From contig NZ_CP115543.1 in the NCBI RefSeq assembly GCF_031834615.1, positions 879,001 through 943,000 of the forward strand: DNA of 64,000 nucleotides, written 5' to 3'. Positions 44,070-53,851 of the stretch are shown piece after piece (the first letter of the stretch is position 1; every line of letters begins with the position of its first letter). Position numbers and translations under genes: made by a program. The notes beneath the pieces are model-generated. The model was not told the origin of the DNA and ran no database searches. It was given only the letters and a program-made list of their open reading frames with translations. The DNA is from Stenotrophomonas aracearum (lineage in GTDB: Bacteria > Pseudomonadota > Gammaproteobacteria > Xanthomonadales > Xanthomonadaceae).

Positions 44070-45104
44070 GTGGATACTCCTCTGAAACAGCGTCTGATTG
44101 GTGCCATCGTCCTGGTGGCGCTGGCCGTGATTTTCCTGCCCATGCTGGTCAAGGGCCCAGCGCCCGACAGTGGCGTGGCCAATGTTCCGATCAGTGCTCC
44201 GGATGCTCCGGCCGACGGCCAGTTCCAGACCCGCGAACTGCCGCTGGTAGCGCCCACCGGCGGGGCCACTGGCCTGCAGGGTGCGGCCAGCACCACCGCG
44301 CCGTTGCAGGACGCTGCCGCGCCGGCCGAAGCGGCCGTTGCCGACACCTCGCCCGCCGTGGCTGCGGGCAACTATGCGGTCAGTTTCGGCGCCTACGGCA
44401 GCCAGGCCGACGCCAATGCGGTCATCGCCTTCCTGAAGAAGGCCCAGCTGCCGGGCTTCAGCGAAGCGGCGATGATCAACGGCCGCCCGGCCTGGCGGGT
44501 CCGGGTAGGACCGTACGCCGACCGCGCGCAGGCCGAAGCCGCGCGCCTTGAGGCAGTGAAAGTTCGCAATGACGTCAAGGCCGAAGTGGTAACTCTGGAC
44601 GCCGGTGCGAACAGCGCGGTGGCCACCGCGCCGACTCCGACCACCACCCCGGCCAGTCCGGCGCCGGCGGCGGCCTCCAGTGCCAGCGCCGCCCCGGCCG
44701 CCGCGGCAGTCAAGACCGAAGCGCTGCCGCCGGAGCCGGTGGCCGCCGCCAAGGCGGCGCCGAAGCCGGAAGCACCCAAACCCGAACCGAAGCCTGCCCC
44801 GGCCAAGCCGGAAGCACCGGTCGCGGCGACCAAGCCGGCCGTGGTGCCGGCGGCGCCGGCCGCCAGCAGCGTCGGCTTCGCCGTGCAGCTGGGCGCGTTC
44901 GGCCAGGCCAGCGACGCCAACGCGCTGCGCGACAAGGTCCGCGCCGCCGGTTTCAGCGCATTCGTGGAGCAGGTACGCACCGACAAGGGCACGCTCAACC
45001 GCGTGCGTGTCGGGCCGGTCGCCAACCGTGCCGAGGCGGAGAACCTCAAGGCCCAGGTTGCGTCGAAGGTCGGCGTGGCCGGCATGGTCCGGCCGCATCC
45101 CTGA
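44070..45104 (+). CDS. dedD: SPOR-domain protein, DedD-like
   Basis: 344 residues from a GTG start (VDTPLKQRLIGAIVLVALAVIFLPML). One N-terminal membrane anchor (about 8-26) is followed by a periplasmic part. Two SPOR-like domains are visible (about 109-180 and 270-344: NYAVSFGAYGS..., GFAVQLGAFGQ...) instead of the single one in E. coli DedD, with an Ala/Pro/Lys-rich linker between. SPOR domains bind denuded peptidoglycan at the division site. Placement between folC and cvpA supports DedD identity. Confidence 0.85.
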   Translation: MDTPLKQRLIGAIVLVALAVIFLPMLVKGPAPDSGVANVPISAPDAPADGQFQTRELPLVAPTGGATGLQGAASTTAPLQDAAAPAEAAVADTSPAVAAGNYAVSFGAYGSQADANAVIAFLKKAQLPGFSEAAMINGRPAWRVRVGPYADRAQAEAARLEAVKVRNDVKAEVVTLDAGANSAVATAPTPTTTPASPAPAAASSASAAPAAAAVKTEALPPEPVAAAKAAPKPEAPKPEPKPAPAKPEAPVAATKPAVVPAAPAASSVGFAVQLGAFGQASDANALRDKVRAAGFSAFVEQVRTDKGTLNRVRVGPVANRAEAENLKAQVASKVGVAGMVRPHP

Positions 45105-45134
45105 TGCGGCGCCATGACCTGACCGGAGCGCGGC

Positions 45135-45932
45135 ATGCTTGATGTCGTGCTGCTGGCGGTAATCGGCATTTCCACCCTGCTGGGGCTGATGAAAGGCTTC
45201 GTCAGCATCGTCATCAGCACCCTGTCATGGCTGCTCGGCGGCTGGGCCGCACTGATGTTCGGGCGCAGCGCGGCGGCCTGGTGGTCGGCTCCGGCGGCGC
45301 CGGGCAGCGGCCATTACGTGGCCGGGTACCTCACCGTGTTCCTGCTGGTCATGGTCTCGGTCTGGGCGATCGGCCTGGTGGTCCGCCAAGCGGTCCGTTC
45401 GACCAGCCTGAACGGCGCCGACCGCATGCTGGGCGGCGGCCTGGGCGTGGCGCGCGGCGGCCTGATCGCCTGCGTACTGCTGCTGCTGGGCTCCTACACG
45501 CCGTTGACCCGTGAGCCGACCTGGCGGAATTCCTACCTGCGCGTCGCGCTGGACCCCGGCGTGGGCTGGATGCAGGCGCACATGCCGCGCATGCCGGACC
45601 TGCCGGCGCTGCCCGATCTGGACGCCATGCAGGGGCTGCAGGCCCTGCCTGCCGCGCTGCCGGAGGTGAACATGGCGCAACTGCCCGGCGTGGAGTTGGG
45701 CAAGCCGGGCGCGACAGGCGATAATGGCGTACTTGGCCAGTTGCTGGGTGGGCGCGGATGGCCGCGACCACTGGATGAGACCCCGCAGCAGGCGGTGGAC
45801 CCCGCCGATGTGTGGGCCAACCAGGCACGACCAGGCTCCCCCCAGAACACCGATCCGGCGCTCGTGCGGCCGGACGACACCGGTCCGGCACGGAACGGTT
45901 CCCCCGGCCAGGCACGGCCACCTTCACAGTAG
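45135..45932 (+). CDS. cvpA: CvpA family membrane protein
   Basis: 265 residues, starting [26 protein letters not shown]. About four membrane segments cover the first 125 residues, as in colicin V production protein CvpA (162 residues in E. coli). The extra 100 residues are a proline-rich periplasmic or cytoplasmic tail with low complexity. It is next to purF as in E. coli. Confidence 0.9.
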   Translation: MLDVVLLAVIGISTLLGLMKGFVSIVISTLSWLLGGWAALMFGRSAAAWWSAPAAPGSGHYVAGYLTVFLLVMVSVWAIGLVVRQAVRSTSLNGADRMLGGGLGVARGGLIACVLLLLGSYTPLTREPTWRNSYLRVALDPGVGWMQAHMPRMPDLPALPDLDAMQGLQALPAALPEVNMAQLPGVELGKPGATGDNGVLGQLLGGRGWPRPLDETPQQAVDPADVWANQARPGSPQNTDPALVRPDDTGPARNGSPGQARPPSQ

Positions 45933-45961
45933 ATGGGCCCAGCCCAGCGGAGATTCGCACC

Positions 45962-47428
45962 ATGTGTGGCATCGTCGGTATTGTCGGCAACCAGAACGTC
46001 GCCGGGCAGTTGTATGACGGCCTGACCGTCCTCCAGCATCGCGGCCAGGACGCGGCGGGCATCGCCACCGCCGACGGCACCCGCCTGCGCGTGCAGAAGG
46101 CCAATGGCCTGGTCCGGGACGTGTTCGACGCCAAGACCATGTCGACCCTGGAAGGCCGGGTCGGCATCGCGCATGTGCGGTACCCGACCGCCGGTTCGGA
46201 AGGGATGGACGAGGCGCAGCCGTTCTACGTCAATTCGCCGTACGGCATCGCGCTGGCCCACAACGGCAACCTGATCAATACCGAAACGCTGCGCCAGCAG
46301 GTGTTCGAGCAGGACCGCCGCAACGTCAACACCGATTCGGACAGCGAAGTGCTGCTGAACGTGTTCGCGTTCGAGCTGGACGCCCAGCGCCAGCTGAGCC
46401 CGGAAGCGGCCATCCGTGCGGTGGCCGGCGTGCACCGCCGCTGCAAGGGCGGGTATGCGGTGATCAGCGTGGTATTGGGCCTGGGCCTGGTGGCGTTCCG
46501 CGACCCGCACGGGATCCGTCCGCTGGTGCTGGGCAAGCGCGCGCATGCCGAAGGCGATGAGTACATCGTGGCGTCGGAATCGTCGGCGCTGGACGTGCTG
46601 GGCTTCCAGCGCGTGCGCGATGTGCGCCCGGGCGAGGCGCTGGTGATCACCGCGCGCGGCGAGCTGTTCTCGGAGGTGTGCGCCGAGCCGGTCGAGCACA
46701 GTCCGTGCATCTTCGAGTACGTGTACTTCGCGCGTCCGGATTCGATGATCGACAACGTGTCGGTGCACAAGGCGCGCATGCGCATGGGCATCAAGCTGGG
46801 CGAGAAGATCCTGCGCCTGCGCCCGGACCACGACATCGATACGATCATTCCGATCCCGGATACCTCGCGCGACGCTGCGCTGGAAATCTCCAACGTGCTC
46901 GGGGTGAAGTACCGCGAAGGCTTCATCAAGAACCGTTACATCGGCCGCACCTTCATCATGCCGGGGCAGGGTGAGCGGGTGAAGTCGGTGCGCCGCAAGC
47001 TCAATCCGATCCACCTGGAGTTCCGCAACCGGGTGGTGCTGCTGGTGGACGATTCGATCGTGCGCGGTACCACCAGCCAGCAGATCGTGCAGATGGCGCG
47101 CGACGCCGGCGCACGCAAGGTGTACCTGGCCAGCGCGGCACCGCCGGTGCGTTACCCGAACATCTACGGCATCGACATGCCGGCGGCGGAGGAGCTGGTG
47201 GCGCACAACCGCAGCGTGGAGGAGATCGAGGCGCACCTGGGCTGCGACTGGTTGATCTACCAGGACATCGAGGACATGGAAGCGGCGGTGCGCGAGGGCA
47301 ACCCGGAGCTGAAGTCGTTCGATTCGTCGTGCTTCAACGGGGTGTATCCGACCGGGATCGAGCCGGGCTACTTCGAGCGCATCCAGCAGCTGCGTTCGGA
47401 CGACGCCAAGCACAAGCGCCGCGCCTGA
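45962..47428 (+). CDS. purF: Amidophosphoribosyltransferase
   Basis: 488 residues starting [11 protein letters not shown], so after Met removal Cys is the N-terminal glutaminase nucleophile with no propeptide, as in E. coli. The phosphoribosyl site is [15 protein letters not shown] near residue 360. It makes phosphoribosylamine, the first step of purine synthesis. The frame is open upstream over the end of cvpA but the family starts here. Confidence 0.98.
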   Translation: MCGIVGIVGNQNVAGQLYDGLTVLQHRGQDAAGIATADGTRLRVQKANGLVRDVFDAKTMSTLEGRVGIAHVRYPTAGSEGMDEAQPFYVNSPYGIALAHNGNLINTETLRQQVFEQDRRNVNTDSDSEVLLNVFAFELDAQRQLSPEAAIRAVAGVHRRCKGGYAVISVVLGLGLVAFRDPHGIRPLVLGKRAHAEGDEYIVASESSALDVLGFQRVRDVRPGEALVITARGELFSEVCAEPVEHSPCIFEYVYFARPDSMIDNVSVHKARMRMGIKLGEKILRLRPDHDIDTIIPIPDTSRDAALEISNVLGVKYREGFIKNRYIGRTFIMPGQGERVKSVRRKLNPIHLEFRNRVVLLVDDSIVRGTTSQQIVQMARDAGARKVYLASAAPPVRYPNIYGIDMPAAEELVAHNRSVEEIEAHLGCDWLIYQDIEDMEAAVREGNPELKSFDSSCFNGVYPTGIEPGYFERIQQLRSDDAKHKRRA

Positions 47429-47437
47429 GGCTTGGCG

Positions 47438-48277
47438 GTGAGTGCGAGCGTGCTGCAGGATGCGGCGGCCGGTGACCTGCTGCGCGCGGCGCAGCAGTGC
47501 ATGGCGGAAGCCGATCCGCTGCGCAAGGTGGCGCTGACGCGGGAGTACGCGGGGCAGTATCGGGCGGGGCAGTTGAAGCTGGCGGCGGACGCACCGATGC
47601 CGGAGCCGATCCGGATGCCGGGTCGGCCAGCGCAGCTGCGACTGGTGCATCCGCGCGAGGTACCACGGCGTGGGTTGGGCAACGCGGAAGGGCGTGCGGC
47701 ATTCATCCACGCGATCGCGCATATCGAGCTCAATGCGATCGACCTGGCCTGGGATGCGGTGTACCGCTTCCGGGGGCTGCCGTCGTCGTTCCATGCGGAC
47801 TGGGTGGGGGTGGCCGACGATGAGTCGCGCCATTTCCTGTTGCTGCGCGAGCGGTTGCAGGCCTACGGGTTCGACTACGGCGATTTCGCGGCGCACAACG
47901 GGTTGTGGGAGATGTGCGAGAAAACGGCGCACGATGGCCTGGCGCGGATGGCGCTGGTGCCACGCGTGCTGGAGGCGCGCGGGCTGGACGTGACGCCGGG
48001 GATGATCACCAAGCTGCGCTCATCCAACGACCACGCGACCGCCGATGTGCTGGAGATCATCCTGCGCGAAGAGGTGGCACATGTAGCGGCGGGGACGCGG
48101 TGGTACCGCTGGTACTGTGCGCGCGAAGGGGTGGAGCCTCGCGCTCGGTTCATCGCGTTGTTGAAGGAACACGCGGGCGGTTATCTCAATGGTCCGTTCA
48201 ATCTGGAAGCGCGTTTGCTGGCAGGGTTCGACGAAGAGGAAATGGCGGATCTGCTGGAGCAGGCGACCCGCCGGTAG
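47438..48277 (+). CDS. DUF455 ferritin-like protein
   Basis: 279 residues from a GTG start with GAGG in front, taken over the TTG at 47432. Ferritin-like helices carry likely metal ligands: HIELNAIDLAWDAV, DDESRHF and REEVAHVAAG. DUF455 is of unknown function. It overlaps the purF ribosome-binding region closely, so it is probably cotranscribed with purF. The TAG stop is part of a REP element's GTAG. Confidence 0.82.
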   Translation: MSASVLQDAAAGDLLRAAQQCMAEADPLRKVALTREYAGQYRAGQLKLAADAPMPEPIRMPGRPAQLRLVHPREVPRRGLGNAEGRAAFIHAIAHIELNAIDLAWDAVYRFRGLPSSFHADWVGVADDESRHFLLLRERLQAYGFDYGDFAAHNGLWEMCEKTAHDGLARMALVPRVLEARGLDVTPGMITKLRSSNDHATADVLEIILREEVAHVAAGTRWYRWYCAREGVEPRARFIALLKEHAGGYLNGPFNLEARLLAGFDEEEMADLLEQATRR

Positions 48278-48296
48278 AGCCACGCCCTGCGTGGCT
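48274..48296 (+). repeat. SMAG-type REP element (plus) overlapping a stop codon
   Basis: GTAG at 48274-48277 contains the TAG stop of the DUF455 gene. Stem AGCCACGC/GCGTGGCT with a CCT loop. It lies between two convergent genes. Confidence 0.75.
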
Positions 48297-48307
48297 GCAT
48301 CCACCAG

Positions 48308-49795
48308 TCAAACGTTCCCCAACACCACGCGTTTCCCATCGTCCGTTGGCCGGTTGATGTAAAACAATCCCGGCCCTGGCCGATACGGCAGTTCCCGCGT
48401 GGCCTCGTCCGCTGCATACAACAACGCGGTGTCGCCCAGCGCATCGAAATTCCAATGCGCGGACTGCATCAGGTAGCGCTGTCGCAACAACGTTTCCTGC
48501 GCGGCATCCAATGCCTGCCCGGCCACCAGGCGCGTGGCAATCGGCTGCAGTTCCGTCGGCAACGCCAATGTCGGATCGGCATCCGGCGTGCGCGCCCACA
48601 CCACGCCCGCCGCTGCGGCGCGTGCATGCACCAGGCGCAGTGCGATCAACTGGTAACGCCAGTCGATCTCGCGCTTGAGCACCACGGCGGCATGCGCGAA
48701 CAGCACCCACTGCGGCAGCACGCTGTCGCTGCCGGCCACGCGCATCTGCTGCCAGCGGTGCCATACGTCGACCCAGATGCGGGCGTCATCCAGTCCGAGC
48801 GCGGCCTGCCAGCGTCGGCAGTCGGCCTGGGCGCGCGCGTACACCTGCGTGGCCTGGAGTACGCCGAGCGGCGGGGTCGTGGTGTCGGGCACGCCGTGAT
48901 TGCGCAACCGTTGTCCCTGCGGCCGGGTCAGCAGTTTCGGTCCTTCGATGCGCTGGTCGTAGCCGCCGCCGATGTTGGCGTGTACGCCGGGCAGGGCGAT
49001 TTCTTCATGCGCCGGTGCGACGGTGGTGAGTGCGAAGTAGTGGCGGTGTTCGTCGCGGGCGACGACCTGCACGACCTTGTCGGCGCAGCCGGGGGCGAGC
49101 ACCACGCGGGGCAGTTCGTCGCGCTGCCGGGCATCGATGGCGACCACGGTGTCGAACAGGCCGACGAAGCGCACCGGGCGGGCGGTTGCGGTGGCGGCGG
49201 CGGTCCAGCCGGTGCGCCGCAGCTGTTCCTGCAGCCAGCTGCGGCCGTCGGCGGCGTTGAGGCGGTTGACCGCGTCGCGGGCGGAGGCGGCGCCGCGCGA
49301 GAAGCCGAACAGATCCAGGCGTACGCTGCCTACGAGCTGCGCGGGCAGGGTCCGTGCCAGGGCGCGCAGGGCCTCGGGCAGGCGCACGTCGAGCGCCTGG
49401 TGGACCTTGGCTTTCACACCGGTGGCGCCGATGCCGAAGGCCAGGCCCATCAGGTCGTCGTCCTTGCCGGTGCGGGTGCCGGCGCCTTCGATGTAGATCG
49501 CCAGCGACAGCAGGCCGGGCGTGGACGCCGCGCCATTGCGGTGGTCGGGGTAGAGCGCATGCAGGCGCGCGATGTTGGTCAGGCCGTTACTGAAACTGCT
49601 GGTCAGGCGGCTCTGGTAGGGCGAGGCGTCGTCGGCGAGCACGGCCGGCGCCGGTGCGAGCGGGGCGGGGGCGGCGCGGCCGGCGGGACGCGAGGCGTGC
49701 CGCAGGTTGTCGGCGTTGTTGCGGGTGCCGTCGAAGAACAGGCCGATCTGCAGCGTGACCGGCACGGGAGTGGTCGGATCGGGATGCCCAGCCAT
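48308..49795 (-). CDS. DUF2235 protein, Tle1-like predicted lipase
   Basis: 495 residues from the ATG at 49795 (a TTG at 49825 is also possible). DUF2235 hallmarks: an early FFDGTRNNADN block near residue 20 and the nucleophile elbow LFGFSRGAAS (GxSxG). The His/Asp of the triad are expected in the GLFDTVV and GVHANIGGGYD regions. The family includes Tle1 phospholipase toxins of type VI secretion. No VgrG, PAAR, immunity or adaptor gene is near, and no signal peptide is seen, so secretion by another system or a housekeeping role is possible. Confidence 0.78.
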   Translation of the reverse strand: MAGHPDPTTPVPVTLQIGLFFDGTRNNADNLRHASRPAGRAAPAPLAPAPAVLADDASPYQSRLTSSFSNGLTNIARLHALYPDHRNGAASTPGLLSLAIYIEGAGTRTGKDDDLMGLAFGIGATGVKAKVHQALDVRLPEALRALARTLPAQLVGSVRLDLFGFSRGAASARDAVNRLNAADGRSWLQEQLRRTGWTAAATATARPVRFVGLFDTVVAIDARQRDELPRVVLAPGCADKVVQVVARDEHRHYFALTTVAPAHEEIALPGVHANIGGGYDQRIEGPKLLTRPQGQRLRNHGVPDTTTPPLGVLQATQVYARAQADCRRWQAALGLDDARIWVDVWHRWQQMRVAGSDSVLPQWVLFAHAAVVLKREIDWRYQLIALRLVHARAAAAGVVWARTPDADPTLALPTELQPIATRLVAGQALDAAQETLLRQRYLMQSAHWNFDALGDTALLYAADEATRELPYRPGPGLFYINRPTDDGKRVVLGNV

Positions 49796-50011
49796 GCCTC
49801 GGTGTCCCCTGTCGATGCAGGCCAAAGGTAGCGCGAAAACGACACGAGCGCGACGTAACTGAACCGCTTCGGGTCGGGGTCACAGTTCCGACATGTGATC
49901 GAGGGCCTCTATTGAATTCACGCGACCGATTGGCGCCAGATGGTCACGCCTGCTGACAGGGGTGGCAGCGCGAACACGTTCCTTACTGAAGATCACTCAT
50001 AGCGAGGCGAC

Positions 50012-51267
50012 ATGATGTCCAGTCCGATGAGAAAGACCGCAGTTGCGATCACGCTGTTCCTGGTCACCGTCGGCACGGCGGCGGCCGCGCCCCTGTTCGC
50101 GCCGGTCACGGTGTTGAGCCGTGCCAGTGCGGCCAGCCAGCCGGCCGCGCAGGCGGTGCTGGCGGCACCGTCCACGGCGGCGGTGCAGGAAGTCCGGGTC
50201 GATGCAGGCGCGGTGGTGGCCGGCCAGCGCCAGCTGGAGTTCGAGCTGCTGGGCACGCCGGTGCAGGCACTGCAACAGCGGGTCGAGAACCTCCCCGATG
50301 GCGGCAGCATCTGGTACGGCAGCCTGCGGGATGCGGGATCGAAGCTGACCCGCCAGGCGGGCGGCAATGACCCGGGCAATTCGGTGATCCTGGTGCAGTC
50401 CGGCGGGACGGTGACCGGATCGATCCGCAGGAACGGCACGCTGTACCGGTTGCGCCCGCTCAGCGACGGCCGCCACGTGCTGGTCCAGGTCGACGAGTCG
50501 CGGATGCCGGCCGAGCATCCGGCCGACTACAACACGCTGCCGAAGATCGAGATGCCGGCCAGTGAGCGTGCCGGCATCGCGGCCGCGTCGTCGGGCAGCC
50601 CGGCCACCATCCGCGTGCTGGTGGCCGCCACCAATGCAGCGGTGAGTGCCTACGGCGGCAACATGCAGCAGCTGGTGCAGCTGGCGGTGGCCGAGTCCAA
50701 CCAGGGCTACACCAACAGCAACGTGGGCATCACCATGCAGCTGGCCGGCTACCAGGCCGTGGCGTATGCCAGACCGGCAACTTCAGCACCGACCTGGCGC
50801 GCTTCCGCTCCACCAATGATGGCTACATGGATGCGATCCACACCACCCGCAACAGCACGGCGGCGGACGTGGCGGTGTTGATCCTCAACAACAGCAGCTA
50901 CTGCGGGCTGGCGTCGGGAATCGGTTCGACCGCGTCCAGCGCGTTCGCGGCGGTGTACTGGGACTGCGCCACGGGCTACTACTCGTTCGCGCATGAGATC
51001 GGCCACCTGCAGAGCGCCCGGCACGACATCGCCACCGACTCCAGCACCACGCCGTATGCGTATGGCCACGGGTATCGCTACCAGCCGGCCAGCGGCGCGC
51101 GCTGGCGCACCATCATGGCCTACGACTGCACCTCGGGCTGCCCGCGCCTGAACTTCTGGTCCAACCCCAACATCAGCTACAACGGGGTGCCGATGGGCAT
51201 CGCCTCGAGCGCGGACAACCAGCGCGTGCTGGTCAACACCAAGGCGGCGGTCGCCGCGTTCCGGTAA
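50012..51267 (+). pseudogene. Peptidyl-Asp-type zinc metalloprotease (M72), frameshifted
   Basis: Two frames must be joined. The first (50012-50770) gives a signal peptide and prodomain up to AGYQAVAYA. The second (from 50770) continues QTGNFSTDLARFRSTNDGYMDAI and holds the zinc site HEIGHLQSARHD with the downstream IMAYDC Met-turn. A single C missing in GCCAGA near 50768-50770 (GCCCAGA would read A-Q) explains it. The family cleaves before aspartate and is exported. Start could also be the ATG at 50027. Either a real pseudogene or an assembly error. Confidence 0.82.
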
Positions 51268-51286
51268 CGGACTCCGGGGCTGCGCG

Positions 51287-52027
51287 TCAGGCCAACGCGT
51301 CCAGGGTCCAGCCCTGTGGCGTGACGCGCAGTACCGAACCCTGTTCGTACCAGTCGCCGAGCACGATGCGCGTGCAGCTGCGGCCACCGGCCTGCAGGGT
51401 ATGGATTGCAGGGCGGTGGGTATGGCCGTGGATCATGGTGTCCACGCCGTGCCGCACGAAGGTGGCGGTGACCTCGTCCGGGGCGACGTCGGTGACAGTC
51501 TCGAAGGTGGCGCGGTTGCCCTGCTTCATTTCCGACTGGCGGGCCTGGCTGGCATCGCGCGCCTTCTGTGCGAAGGCGATGCGCGCGGCCAGCGGCTGCG
51601 CCAGGAACTGCGCCTGGAACACCGGGTCGCGGGTCTGCGCGCGGAACTGCTGGTAGGCCACGTCGTCGGTGCACAGCAGGTCGCCGTGCTGGAGCAGCAC
51701 CGGCTGGCCGTACAGGTCGATCACGCTGGGGTCGGGCAGGATCCGGAATCCGGCGCGGCGCGCGTAGTCGTCGCCGACCAGGAAATCGCGGTTGCCGCGG
51801 ATGAAGTACACCGGCACCCCGGCTGCAGACACCGCCTTGAGCGCGTCGGCCACCGCGTCGGCGGCGGGCGAGGGGGTGTCATCGCCGATCCAGGCCTCGA
51901 ACAGATCCCCGAGGATGTACAGGGCGTCGGCCTGCATCGCCTCGCGCTGCAGGAACGCCAGGAACAGCTCGGTGATGGCTGGACGGCTGGGGTCCAGGTG
52001 CAGATCGGAAATGAACAGCGTGGTCAT
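51287..52027 (-). CDS. lpxH: UDP-2,3-diacylglucosamine hydrolase
   Basis: 246 residues starting [16 protein letters not shown]. Metal-binding motifs of calcineurin-like phosphoesterases: [34 protein letters not shown], and HGHTHRP. It cleaves UDP-diacylglucosamine to lipid X in lipid A synthesis at the inner membrane. The stop lies 20 bases from the stop of the convergent metalloprotease gene. Confidence 0.95.
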   Translation of the reverse strand: MTTLFISDLHLDPSRPAITELFLAFLQREAMQADALYILGDLFEAWIGDDTPSPAADAVADALKAVSAAGVPVYFIRGNRDFLVGDDYARRAGFRILPDPSVIDLYGQPVLLQHGDLLCTDDVAYQQFRAQTRDPVFQAQFLAQPLAARIAFAQKARDASQARQSEMKQGNRATFETVTDVAPDEVTATFVRHGVDTMIHGHTHRPAIHTLQAGGRSCTRIVLGDWYEQGSVLRVTPQGWTLDALA

Positions 52028-52048
52028 GCCACGCATTGTATTCGGTTA

Positions 52049-52588
52049 TCAAACCGGCAAAGGCAACCATTGCAGGCTCGCACCCGCCAAGGCCGTGGCT
52101 ATGGCCGTCGCCGCCAGCACGTCACTGGGGTAATGCAATCCCAGGACCACCCGCGACACGCCGACCGCTGCGGTGAACGGCACCAGGAGCGGGGCCAGCC
52201 ACGGGTAGTACGCCAGCGCCACGATGGTGAACGACACCGCGTGCAGCGTATGCCCGGACGGGAAGCTGAACTCGTCCAGCGGCGCCACCCAGGCGCGGAT
52301 CCGCAGGTCGGCCGCGTAGGGCCGCGGACGCCTCGTCCAGCGCTTCAGGCCCTTGTACAGCAGCAGCGCCATCAACCCGGTGGCCGCCATGTGCAGCGAC
52401 GCGCGCAGGCCGTCGAAACCGTCGACCAGCACCAGCGCGCCCATCAGGGCATACCAGAACACCCCGTCGCCGAGCCGGCTGACCACCGCGAATGCGCGGC
52501 GCACCCGACGGTGCCGGCAGTAGTCGTTGGCGCGGCGGCACAGGCGGGTTTCGCGCCCGCGCAGGGCTTCAAGCGGCGTGGTCCGCAT
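52049..52588 (-). CDS. PAP2-family phosphatase, membrane-bound
   Basis: 179 residues from the ATG at 52588. Membrane segments are visible (WYALMGALVLV, TGLMALLLYKGL, FTIVALAYYPWLAPLLVPF). The three phosphatase motifs are KRWTRRPRP, FSFPSGHT, and SRVVLGLHYPSDV. It removes phosphate from a lipid-linked or similar substrate. Its start lies inside the end of the glycosyltransferase gene (20-base overlap), so the two are translationally coupled. Confidence 0.88.
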   Translation of the reverse strand: MRTTPLEALRGRETRLCRRANDYCRHRRVRRAFAVVSRLGDGVFWYALMGALVLVDGFDGLRASLHMAATGLMALLLYKGLKRWTRRPRPYAADLRIRAWVAPLDEFSFPSGHTLHAVSFTIVALAYYPWLAPLLVPFTAAVGVSRVVLGLHYPSDVLAATAIATALAGASLQWLPLPV

Positions 52589-53705
52589 GCGGCCTCCGGG
52601 CGTGGGCCAGTTCGGCAAGGAGGGCCTCGAACTCGGCCACCACCTGCTGCGGATGCAGTCGCTGCATCGCCACGGCGGCATTGCGGCCCAGGCGTTCGCG
52701 CGCGGCATCGTCGCCGGCCAGGCGCACGGCGGCGTCGACGAAGGCGGCATCGTCGTCGACCGCCACGCCGGTTTCATCGGTGCGCAGGTGCTCGCGCGCG
52801 GCACCGTAATCGAAGGCGACCGTGGTCACGCCGCTCGCCATTGCTTCCAGGGTGACATTGCCAAAGGTCTCGCTGCGGCTGGGGAACAGGAACAGGTCGC
52901 CACTGGCGAAGTGCCGGGCCAGCGCGTCGCCGCGCTGCACCCCGCAGAAGATGAAATCCGGGTTTTCATGCGCCAGCTTCCCGCGCGCCGGGCCATCGCC
53001 GACCCACACGAAGCGCGCCTTGGGGCGCACCTGCTGCAGGCGGCGGAAGGCCTTCACCGCCAGCGCCAGGTTCTTTTCCGCGGCAATGCGGCCGACGTAG
53101 ATCGCGGCAAAGCCGGTGCCGTCGATGCCCCATTCCTCGCGCAGCGCCGGGTCGCGCCGCGTCGGCTCGAACTGGCTGCTGTCCACCGCGCGCGCGAGCA
53201 GGCGGACCCGGTCGAAGCCCTGGCCGGCCAGGAACTGCTGCAGCTCCTGGGTCGGCACCAGGGTCGCGTCGGCCTGGTTGTGGAAGCGGCGCATCCAGCG
53301 CAGTGCGGCGGCCTGCAGCCAGGCCACGCCGTAGTCGGGCAGGTACTCGTCGAACCGGGTGTGGAAGCCGGTGGCCACTGGAATGCCCAGCCGCCGCGCG
53401 GTGCGCAGCGCCGACCAGCCCAGTGGGCCCTCGGTGGCGATGTAGATCGCATCGGGCCGCTGCTGTTGCCACTGCCGGGCCAGCCGCTTGGGGGCCGGCA
53501 GGCCGAAACGCAGCCCGGGGTAGCGCGGCAGGCCCGCGCCCTGTACCAGCAGCGCGCCGCCGGCGTCGGTCTCATCGCCCTGGCGCGGGCGGACCAGGTC
53601 CACCTCGTGCCCGGCCGCGCGCAGTCCCTGCTCCAGGCCCTGTACGGTCAGGGCGACGCCGTTGACTTCGGGGGGATACGTTTCGGTGACGATCGCGTAG
53701 CGCAT
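52569..53705 (-). CDS. Glycosyltransferase family 4 protein
   Basis: 378 residues from the ATG at 53705 (MRYAIVTETYPPEVNGVA). The GT-B fold has the first motif FHTRFDEYLPDYG, the sugar-nucleotide part VGRIAAEKNLAL, and FLFPSRSETFGNVTLEAMASG with the conserved Glu. Looks like a mannosyl/glucosyl-type transferase acting on a glycolipid. It overlaps the PAP2 gene, which suggests a joint role in lipid-linked glycan or glycolipid synthesis. Confidence 0.88.
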   Translation of the reverse strand: MRYAIVTETYPPEVNGVALTVQGLEQGLRAAGHEVDLVRPRQGDETDAGGALLVQGAGLPRYPGLRFGLPAPKRLARQWQQQRPDAIYIATEGPLGWSALRTARRLGIPVATGFHTRFDEYLPDYGVAWLQAAALRWMRRFHNQADATLVPTQELQQFLAGQGFDRVRLLARAVDSSQFEPTRRDPALREEWGIDGTGFAAIYVGRIAAEKNLALAVKAFRRLQQVRPKARFVWVGDGPARGKLAHENPDFIFCGVQRGDALARHFASGDLFLFPSRSETFGNVTLEAMASGVTTVAFDYGAAREHLRTDETGVAVDDDAAFVDAAVRLAGDDAARERLGRNAAVAMQRLHPQQVVAEFEALLAELAHARRPHADHAA

Positions 53706-53794
53706 GGGAACCTCCCGGTTTGGCGCATGCTCGCGGGCGGCGATGTAGCCGACATGACGCGGCCATGACCAGCAGATGACGCCGTGACCGGGCA

Positions 53795-53825
53795 CAAAAA
53801 AACCACGGCCCCGAAGGGCCGTGGT
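53795..53825 (-). terminator. Intrinsic terminator of the TonB-receptor gene
   Basis: Stem ACCACGGCCC/GGGCCGTGGT with a CGAA loop. On the minus strand it is followed by a run of T (AAAAAAA on the plus strand at 53795-53801). It stands about 26 bases after the receptor stop. Confidence 0.9.
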
Positions 53826-53851
53826 CATGTTCCATCACCCGCGGGGGGCGA

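Noticed and set aside
45929..45950. GTAG at the cvpA stop as another REP element
   Set aside because: TAG is the cvpA stop, but the following bases form only a four-pair stem, too weak for the family.
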